A stretch of DNA of 8,759 bases from an uncultured Ruminococcus sp. (GTDB lineage Bacteria > Bacillota > Clostridia > Oscillospirales > Acutalibacteraceae), in the NCBI GenBank assembly GCA_946414115.1, contig CAMKNF010000078.1:1-8759 (forward strand), given 5' to 3'. A model generated the notes under the pieces. It searched no databases. It saw only the letters and a program-made list of their open reading frames with translations, and had not been told where the DNA came from. The position numbers were made by a program, and so were the translations under genes. Below, piece after piece: positions 1 through 5,661 of the stretch. Each line of letters begins with the position of its first letter. The stretch's first letter is position 1.

Positions 1-40
1 GAGATCTACACTCTTTCCCTACACGACGCTCTTCCGATCT
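1..40 (+). other. Illumina sequencing adapter remnant (non-genomic)
   Basis: These 40 bases match, from memory and without a visible mismatch, the last 40 bases of the TruSeq universal (P5-side) adapter, ending in the familiar CTCTTCCGATCT. The insert begins immediately afterwards at 41. This is library sequence that survived trimming and was assembled into the end of a contig. It should not be annotated biologically, and the true left neighbour of this locus is unknown. Confidence 0.98.
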
Positions 41-123
41 GTTGAATTTTTTAGCAAGTAAATACAATAATTATTATAGGTAATAGATATGTTTTTAATT
101 AATTAAGTGCAAAAGGGTATGCC
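41..123. other. AT-rich intergenic stretch downstream of the kinase gene
   Basis: This short, very AT-rich segment lies between the adapter and the kinase stop codon. It contains the palindrome TTAATTAATTAA (about 97-108), but I see no GC-rich hairpin with a T-run on either strand and no open frame. The kinase transcript therefore has no visible terminator here; it may lie beyond the contig edge. Confidence 0.6.
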
Positions 124-1686
124 TCAAAATTGAATCCGGAAAGTAATGCGTGAATTTTTTATGTAAGCGCAATATCCGAAATTATGCAGTTCACAAATTG
201 ATTTTACTATTGAAAGGCCCAGACCGCTTCCGCTTTTGTTTGCAAGCCTTCTATATGGCTCAAAAATTTCAGTCAGGTCGTTGTTATCAATACCGTTGCA
301 ATGATTGCTGATTAAAAGATTGTTTTTACACAGCGCAATTTTTATACTGCTTTTGTCATCGGTGTATTTTATTGCATTGTCAATCAGATTTGACAGCATT
401 CTTTCAACTAACAGCCTGTCGGCAAATATATTTATATTTTCATTTTGTTCAATCTTTATTTCAGTGCCGTATCTGTGAATTATCTTGTTTAACGTTTCGT
501 TAAGATTAATATTTTCCTTGTTAAGTAAGTAGCTGTCCGAATCGAGCCGTGACAGCTCAAGCATATTTTCGATAAGTCGGTTTGCAGATTCCGAGCAGTC
601 TAAAATATTTTTTGCACATTCGGTTTGTGCCTCATTGTCTGAAAACTCAAGCATAGTTTCGGCATTGCCTCCGATGATGAAAAGGGGAGTTTTAATGTCG
701 TGTGCAATTGCGCTTGTCACGCTTTTTCGTTCTTTCTCAAGGTATAACTGTCGAGTTACGTTTCGGCGGGAGATTATCCATATAATCGGTGCGGAAATAA
801 TAAGTAAAGCGGCGATATAAATCAGCATCAAAAGGATTCGTTCATAACAATCGTCAAGCACATTGATTTGCTCGGCATACGTTACGGTTAAACTGCTGTC
901 TGATATTTTATCGGAATTGAAGTAGATATATGTGAATGAATTTTCTTTAACTGCCTTTTCAAAAAATTCCTCTGAATGGATATTAATTATCTTTTCGGCT
1001 TTTGAAATCAAGCCGCTCTCCGAATAACCTCCGCAGACAAAATCGCTTAAAATAATGCTGTCGCACTTTTTGCCCGATTTTTTGAGCTTACAATTCTGAA
1101 TATCCTTTGGAGCAAGATAAAATTCTTCGACAGTGTTTTCTGCGTTGTAATCACTTCCTTTGAGCATTGACGGAATTATTTCAACCTTTTTTGGGTAAAT
1201 TTTCTTTCCGTCGGAGGAGATGTAAAATTCAGTCAGCAAAAGTAAATATTCGCTTATTCCGTCAGATCTGATACTCAGCAGGTCTGTTATTTTTTTGTAC
1301 TGCTCATCGGTTGCAGAGCTTCTGAAATTTTCAAAACTGACAAACCCCATAACCGATTCGTAGTCGTTGTCGTAAAAATCAAGGGCAAGCTTGTTTTCAC
1401 TTTTTTCAAACTCATCTCCGTTACTGTCGGTTATGATGATTTCCGAGTTTTTTGCTCTGCCTGAATTGAGCAGAAAATCTGCAAAGCTTTTGTCTGCAAA
1501 AGAAGCATTTTTTAAATTTGAGGTGAGCACATTGAAATTGTTTTCTGCATTTTTAATAAGCTGTGATTTTTCACTCTCAAACATAAGGTAAAAGAAAACT
1601 GAAAAAATCAGCACGCTTAGTACCAGCAAAGCCGAAATCACCCTGCAAAACATTTTTCTGTGTTCTTTATAAAGTCGCTTTCTCAT
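124..1686 (-). CDS. Membrane sensor histidine kinase with large extracytoplasmic sensor domain
   Basis: This 520-residue protein would autophosphorylate on histidine and pass the phosphate to the adjacent regulator. Seen in order: membrane helix 1 (about 14-36), an extracytoplasmic region of about 245 residues (37-282), helix 2 (about 284-306), a HisKA dimerisation segment with H-box AHDIKTPL (His329), an N-box (Asn433, Asn437) and a GSGLGL G2 box (486-491). The G1 box is degenerate: the usual D-x-G-x-G is replaced by N-H-C-N-G (461-465), so the adenine-contacting Asp is Asn. Asn here also occurs in some Gram-positive VanS-like kinases, so activity is not excluded. There is no HAMP domain; only a short linker joins helix 2 to the H-box. 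The sensor part matches no family I recognise and contains Cys199, Cys208, Cys218 and Cys280. The start is supported by AGAGGA (1693-1698) 6 nt upstream and by a 4-nt ATGA overlap with the regulator, which suggests translational coupling. Confidence 0.95.
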   Translation of the reverse strand: MRKRLYKEHRKMFCRVISALLVLSVLIFSVFFYLMFESEKSQLIKNAENNFNVLTSNLKNASFADKSFADFLLNSGRAKNSEIIITDSNGDEFEKSENKLALDFYDNDYESVMGFVSFENFRSSATDEQYKKITDLLSIRSDGISEYLLLLTEFYISSDGKKIYPKKVEIIPSMLKGSDYNAENTVEEFYLAPKDIQNCKLKKSGKKCDSIILSDFVCGGYSESGLISKAEKIINIHSEEFFEKAVKENSFTYIYFNSDKISDSSLTVTYAEQINVLDDCYERILLMLIYIAALLIISAPIIWIISRRNVTRQLYLEKERKSVTSAIAHDIKTPLFIIGGNAETMLEFSDNEAQTECAKNILDCSESANRLIENMLELSRLDSDSYLLNKENINLNETLNKIIHRYGTEIKIEQNENINIFADRLLVERMLSNLIDNAIKYTDDKSSIKIALCKNNLLISNHCNGIDNNDLTEIFEPYRRLANKSGSGLGLSIVKSICELHNFGYCAYIKNSRITFRIQF

Positions 1687-2360
1687 TTTTCGTCCTCTAA
1701 TTTGTAACCACGACGGCGAAGCGTTTTAATAAGCTTTGCATTATTTCCGAGTGCTTTTCGCAGGTTTTTGATGTGAGCGTCAAGAATTCTGCCGTCAAAA
1801 AGACTGTCATAACCCCAGACCTTGTTTAAAAGCTGTTCACGGGAAACAACGCTGTTTTTGTTTTCAATAAGAATTTTCAGTACGCCGTATTCCTTTGCTT
1901 TAAGCTCAATCTCCTTCCCGTCGCTTGTTACCGTTCCGTTGTTCGGATTGAGCGTGATATTTCCTACGGTTAGAATATCGGAACGAATCAATCCCTTGGA
2001 GCGTTTTACAAGCGCTTTTGATTTTTCGTAAAGCACAGGCAGGGAAAACGGCTTTGTTATGTAGTCGTCACAGCCGAGGGCATAGCCTGTCAGAATATCT
2101 TCCTGACCTGATTTGGCGCTTATGAACATAATCGGCACATCGCTGTAACGCCGTACTTCTCTGCACACCTCAAGGCCGTCAAGCTCGGGTATCATAATGT
2201 CGAGGAGAAGTAAATCATATATGTTTTCATACGCCGATTTGATTCCCTGCTTACCGTCAAAAGCAAAATCTATTTTAAATTCGTCGCCTTTTAAATTAAA
2301 GAAATTCCGAATCATTGTGCATATTCTGTTATCGTCCTCAACAAGCAAAATTCTGTACAT
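1683..2360 (-). CDS. OmpR/PhoB-family response regulator
   Basis: This 225-residue DNA-binding regulator is the partner of the downstream kinase. The receiver domain (about 1-118) has the acidic pair Glu8/Asp9 with Asp10, phospho-acceptor Asp54 in LLLLDIMIPELDG, the switch Ser81 (S in place of the commoner T), and Lys103 in the ITKPF motif preceded by the aromatic Tyr100. The winged-helix C-terminus (about 125-222) shows the typical KEYGVLKIL, SREQLLNKVWGYD and RGYKLE signatures of the OmpR class. Length is normal for the family. The start is supported by GGGGTGA (plus-strand 2367-2373) 6 nt upstream. Transcription probably comes from the minus-strand promoter in the divergent region. By position it most likely controls its own operon and the divergent transporter operon; that is inference. 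Confidence 0.97.
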   Translation of the reverse strand: MYRILLVEDDNRICTMIRNFFNLKGDEFKIDFAFDGKQGIKSAYENIYDLLLLDIMIPELDGLEVCREVRRYSDVPIMFISAKSGQEDILTGYALGCDDYITKPFSLPVLYEKSKALVKRSKGLIRSDILTVGNITLNPNNGTVTSDGKEIELKAKEYGVLKILIENKNSVVSREQLLNKVWGYDSLFDGRILDAHIKNLRKALGNNAKLIKTLRRRGYKLEDEK

Positions 2361-2386
2361 TGTAAATCACCCCACATTATTCTACG

Positions 2387-2442
2387 ACAGTAATCTGTTG
2401 CGAATCTATTTTACAGTAAATAATCACCTTTTTCAACAGTAA
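2387..2442. promoter_or_regulatory. Three ACAGTAA repeats in the divergent promoter (possible operator)
   Basis: ACAGTAA occurs at 2387-2393, 2413-2419 and 2436-2442 (start-to-start 26 and 23 bp). The middle copy sits in the perfect odd palindrome TTTACAGTAAA (2410-2420), which overlaps the -10 box of the regulator promoter. The right copy abuts and shares one base with its -35 box. The first copy is part of the imperfect dyad ACAGTAATCTGT. Binding by the neighbouring regulator is inferred from position; OmpR-family sites more often show about 10-11 bp spacing. Confidence 0.35.
2408..2436 (-). promoter_or_regulatory. Predicted sigma-A promoter for the regulator/kinase operon
   Basis: On the minus strand a TTGAAA -35 element (plus coordinates 2431-2436) is followed after exactly 17 nt by a TAAAAT -10 element (2408-2413). 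Each box matches five of six consensus positions. The transcript would start near 2400, leaving a leader of roughly 40 nt before the regulator ATG. Confidence 0.6.
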
Positions 2443-2447
2443 CAGCT

Positions 2448-2477
2448 TTGGAACAGATTTGTGTGATAATTTAGAAT
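2448..2477 (+). promoter_or_regulatory. Candidate promoter for the lipoprotein/ABC operon
   Basis: TTGGAA (2448-2453) and TAGAAT (2472-2477) are separated by 18 nt. A competing -10, GATAAT (2465-2470) with an upstream TGT that fits an extended -10, lies just before but has no good -35. The weak match is what would be expected of an activator-dependent promoter, though this is a guess. The transcript would begin near 2485, close to the ribosome binding site. Confidence 0.35.
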
Positions 2478-2504
2478 TGTAATATTGTTTCAGGAGGCAA
2501 AGTT

Positions 2505-3572
2505 ATGAAAAGAATTTCAGCTTTTATATTACTGTTAGTTATACTTATGTTCTGCGGTTGCTCTGATGATAACATCATATCTTCATCAGGCAAAAGTAAT
2601 TCAAGCATTGCAGATATATCTTCCGATTTGCAGAGTACGGTACCTGATTATGACACTAAAAATAACGGCGTATCTATGTCGGGAGGATTCAACTACTCCT
2701 ACAGCGAAACAACTCCAATTGAATATAACGGTGAGGACATTGTTATGCACGTAAGGATGAACATATCAAACTCTACGGACACCGATATGGGAGTATATCT
2801 GAATGTGCAGGGGTATTTTCTGCCGTTTTCAATGCAGGAATATTCCGATGAAAACTTTAAAGAGCCCTTGTCTGACGAGAGCAAATCTGAGATTTTTCAT
2901 CAGCTTAATTTTGATAAAGCCTGTTGTGAGGAGAATAAGAACAGATACTTTTCGGTGAAATTCAATCCCTATATGTTTGAAAAGGGGAGTGTGGTTTATC
3001 CTGACGTTGTTTGCAGTGTAAACAATACATATCTGCCCGAGAGCGACGGAAGCGTTAACATTTCAGCGTCGAATATTTTCGGAATTTATCCTCCGACATT
3101 AAAAATAAATTGTGATGCAAAGCAGAAATACAAGACCTGCAAAAAGTATGATACCAAACCTATGATGTCACAAAACGCCGATGAGTATGAAAACGAAAAC
3201 GTAAAGGCTGAAATCCTTCAAAAAGGCGATGAGTCTTTTCAGTATCTTGTTAAAGCAAAGAAGGGTGAGCCGCTTAAGCTGACGGCAAGAGTGCATAATG
3301 TCTACAGTGAATATCTTAAATATGATACGCAGAAAACGGTAATATGCGTGCTTGTAAACGACAAGCCGTATGCGGTGTTTGACGGAAGTGAGTATCTTGA
3401 AATTGACGTTGAGCAGAACACATATTATACCTATGATTTTGAGCTTGACAGCAATGATTTAAACGAGATGAACAAGGTGCAGATTTATGCCTGTCAGCTT
3501 AAAGGTACGGAACAAAATCCCTACAATACAATTGCAATAAGCACTCCGCTTTATGTGCAGGTGGAGGAGTGA
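2505..3572 (+). CDS. Putative surface lipoprotein of unknown function, first gene of the ABC operon
   Basis: This 355-residue protein has an N-terminal lipoprotein signal: MKR, a hydrophobic core (about 4-16), and a lipobox ending FCGC, with Cys19 as the probable lipidated residue. A Ser/Asp/Asn-rich linker (about 20-50) follows, then a soluble part with many alternating Tyr/Val/Ile stretches that suggest beta-sandwich folding, notably 230-355. I recognise no family. Seven further cysteines (140, 141, 170, 203, 212, 281, 330) are present in the exported part. The start is clear: AGGAGG (2492-2497) lies 7 nt before the ATG. The stop touches the start of the ATPase gene. Gene order recalls LanI-type immunity lipoproteins beside LanFEG transporters, but no sequence resemblance can be claimed. 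A substrate-binding or decoy role is possible. Confidence 0.85.
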   Translation: MKRISAFILLLVILMFCGCSDDNIISSSGKSNSSIADISSDLQSTVPDYDTKNNGVSMSGGFNYSYSETTPIEYNGEDIVMHVRMNISNSTDTDMGVYLNVQGYFLPFSMQEYSDENFKEPLSDESKSEIFHQLNFDKACCEENKNRYFSVKFNPYMFEKGSVVYPDVVCSVNNTYLPESDGSVNISASNIFGIYPPTLKINCDAKQKYKTCKKYDTKPMMSQNADEYENENVKAEILQKGDESFQYLVKAKKGEPLKLTARVHNVYSEYLKYDTQKTVICVLVNDKPYAVFDGSEYLEIDVEQNTYYTYDFELDSNDLNEMNKVQIYACQLKGTEQNPYNTIAISTPLYVQVEE

Positions 3573-3574
3573 TT

Positions 3575-4450
3575 ATGAGTACGCTTGAGCTTAAATCAAT
3601 CAGTAAGTCATACGGAAAGAAAAAGGTGCTTGATAATCTTAATTGCACTTTTGAAAAGGGCGTTTACGGTTTGCTCGGACCTAACGGAGCAGGCAAGACA
3701 ACGCTTATAAGCATAATAGTGAATATCCTTAATGCAGACAGCGGAGAGGTTCTGTTCGGCGGAAAATCCGTAAAAGCTCTCGGCTCGGATTACTATGACA
3801 ATATCGGCTATCTTCCGCAGTATCCGCATTTTTATTCAAACTATACGGCGCAGGAGTTTCTCGAATACATAGCCGTAATTAAAGGACTTTCAAAAAAGAA
3901 AGCAAAGCAGAGAATTGATGAGCTTTTTGAGTTTGTTAATCTGCAAAATGATAAAAAGAAAAAGGTAGGAGCATATTCGGGAGGTATGCGCCAAAGGTTA
4001 GGAATTGCGCAGGCGCTTATAAATAATCCGAAAATTCTGATTCTCGACGAGCCGACAGCAGGTCTTGACCCGAAGGAGAGAATACGTTTTCGCAATCTGA
4101 TTTCAAGAATCAGTGAGGACAAAACGGTTATTCTTGCAACGCACATAGTAACCGACGTTGAGTCAATTGCAAGAGATGTAATTCTTATTAACAAAGGAAA
4201 AATAATCTGCAATGATACTCCCGAAAATCTGATTGAATCAATAAGCGGCAAGGTGTGGTCGTTTGAGATTCCTCACAATGAAATTGAAGATGCGTTATCA
4301 CGCTATATCGTAAGTAATGTGCAGTATTCGGGAGACGGATTCCTTATTAAAACAGTCGGAGAAAAGCCGTGTAAAAGTGCGCAGAATGTGCCTGCAACGC
4401 TTGAGGAGGTTTACCTCTGTCATGTATCCGAAAGCGGAGGTGAAATATGA
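3575..4450 (+). CDS. ABC transporter ATP-binding protein (ABC-2 exporter type)
   Basis: This ATPase of about 291 residues would power the two permeases encoded next. Numbered from the ATG at 3575: Walker A GPNGAGKTT (35-43), Q-loop Gln82, signature YSGGM (134-138), Walker B ILILD followed by Glu159, D-loop AGLDP, and switch His190 in LATH. The YSGGM signature and a C-terminal tail of about 90 residues fit the drug/lantibiotic-export subfamily of ABC-2 ATPases (BcrA/LanF/NatA-like). An in-frame GTG at 3569 would add two residues, but it lies inside the ribosome binding site GGAGGAG (3563-3569), so the ATG 5 nt downstream is the better start. With this start the gene lies 2 nt after the lipoprotein stop. 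All catalytic residues are intact. Confidence 0.96.
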   Translation: MSTLELKSISKSYGKKKVLDNLNCTFEKGVYGLLGPNGAGKTTLISIIVNILNADSGEVLFGGKSVKALGSDYYDNIGYLPQYPHFYSNYTAQEFLEYIAVIKGLSKKKAKQRIDELFEFVNLQNDKKKKVGAYSGGMRQRLGIAQALINNPKILILDEPTAGLDPKERIRFRNLISRISEDKTVILATHIVTDVESIARDVILINKGKIICNDTPENLIESISGKVWSFEIPHNEIEDALSRYIVSNVQYSGDGFLIKTVGEKPCKSAQNVPATLEEVYLCHVSESGGEI

Positions 4451-5661
4451 GAATTGTAAAATGCGAGCTTAAAAAGATTTTTAAAAATAGGGTGATTTTT
4501 ATCGCCCTTGCCGTGTTTTTACTGTTGAATATTATAAATATTTACCGCAATTATAATATTCATAACGGCGTTGATGATTGCATAGTCACAGGTCAGCTTT
4601 ATCTGCGTGAACAGCTTGACGGTGAGCTTACGGAGGATAAACAAGCTCTGATTTATCAGCAGGCTGAAAAGCTGTCGGGATTGCTTTATAACGAAAAGTA
4701 TGCTAATCAGACTGCACCCGAAAATGATTTTATTACGGGTTATGCGTTCTGGGATTCACAGCTTTGGAATACGTACAGGGATTACATTGACAAAGCACAG
4801 AGCTTTAATGAAAATATTGAGCAAAAGTCTGCCGAGGCGCTGAAAAAAGCAGAGTATTACAGCGGAAAAAACGAGTATTACGAGGCGGAAAACAAACTAT
4901 ATTACAATACATATTCGGGCAGAAAAATAACCGGAATTTACGATACAAATGGACTTTCCAATTATTTCGGTTACAGTCTTTCATCGGTTTTGATGGTGAT
5001 AATGCTTTTGCTCGGAGTTATACCGATTTTCAGCAGTGAATGTGAATGCGATATGGATACTGTTCTGCTGACCTCAAAAAACGGCAGAAGAAAAACAGCT
5101 TTTGCAAAGATAATTTCTGCACTGATATATACTTTTGCAATTGAGCTTATCTTTTCAATATGCGATTTTTCCTCATTTATTTGCTTTGCAAGGCTTGACG
5201 GCTTAGGTCAGGCATTATACGCTGTTCAGGGCTTTGAAATGTGCAGTGCAGATATTACGGTGTGGCAGTTCTGTTTAATTTTGTTTGCGATGAGGACAAT
5301 CGGAATGTCTGTAATCTGCCTTGTGTTTTTGCTTTTGTCAAAGCTGTTCAGACGCTCCGTTGCTTCCTTTGTAACGGGTGCTTGTTTGTTTTTTACACTT
5401 ATGCTCATAAAGACGTTTTTTACCGACACAGCAGGGGAGATTATTAATCTTTTCAATCCGATTTCTCTGCTTGTTTCCTTCAATTATTTTTGCGATTTTA
5501 CGGCAGTAAATCTTTTTGGTACACCTGTATTCAGCTACGTAATTGTCGGCTCTGTCGGTGTTATCATTGTATTGATTTTGTGCGTTTTGATATTTTCAAT
5601 GCCGCTTAAAATGCAGTTGAGGTTTCCGAAGCTTACTTTCAGAAGGAGTGTGCGTTTATGA
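4447..5661 (+). CDS. ABC-2 type transporter permease
   Basis: This 404-residue integral membrane protein has about six helices: 15-33, 176-196, 218-247, 273-297, 303-325 and 361-385. A large loop of about 140 residues between helices 1 and 2 (34-175) is predicted outside the membrane and has a helical, charged stretch (about 115-152) that could form a coiled coil. This one-plus-five helix layout with a big first external loop is typical of ABC-2 subunits. The C-terminal tail is basic (LRFPKLTFRRSVRL), consistent with a cytoplasmic end. The start overlaps the ATPase stop as ATGA, with GGAGGTGA (4436-4443) upstream, and the stop overlaps the next start the same way. It most likely pairs with the second permease and the preceding ATPase. 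The substrate is unknown. Confidence 0.88.
   Translation: MRIVKCELKKIFKNRVIFIALAVFLLLNIINIYRNYNIHNGVDDCIVTGQLYLREQLDGELTEDKQALIYQQAEKLSGLLYNEKYANQTAPENDFITGYAFWDSQLWNTYRDYIDKAQSFNENIEQKSAEALKKAEYYSGKNEYYEAENKLYYNTYSGRKITGIYDTNGLSNYFGYSLSSVLMVIMLLLGVIPIFSSECECDMDTVLLTSKNGRRKTAFAKIISALIYTFAIELIFSICDFSSFICFARLDGLGQALYAVQGFEMCSADITVWQFCLILFAMRTIGMSVICLVFLLLSKLFRRSVASFVTGACLFFTLMLIKTFFTDTAGEIINLFNPISLLVSFNYFCDFTAVNLFGTPVFSYVIVGSVGVIIVLILCVLIFSMPLKMQLRFPKLTFRRSVRL

Noticed and set aside
97..108. The palindrome TTAATTAATTAA downstream of the kinase
   Set aside because: A pure A/T palindrome in an AT-rich gap is expected by chance and has no GC stem to act as a terminator.
3569..3571. A GTG start for the ATPase overlapping the lipoprotein stop
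   Set aside because: The GTG is inside the ribosome binding site of the ATG at 3575, which has proper spacing and begins the conserved N-terminus.
3841..4251. A 136-codon open frame on the minus strand opposite the ATPase gene
   Set aside because: It lies entirely antisense to a gene with all ABC motifs intact, has no good ribosome binding site that I can see, and its translation is low-complexity Ile/Ser/Leu/Arg of the kind produced by reading such genes backwards.
4406..4417. A small inverted repeat GAGGT-TT-ACCTC near the end of the ATPase gene
   Set aside because: A 5-bp stem with a 2-nt loop inside coding sequence is too short to matter and is explained by the codons.
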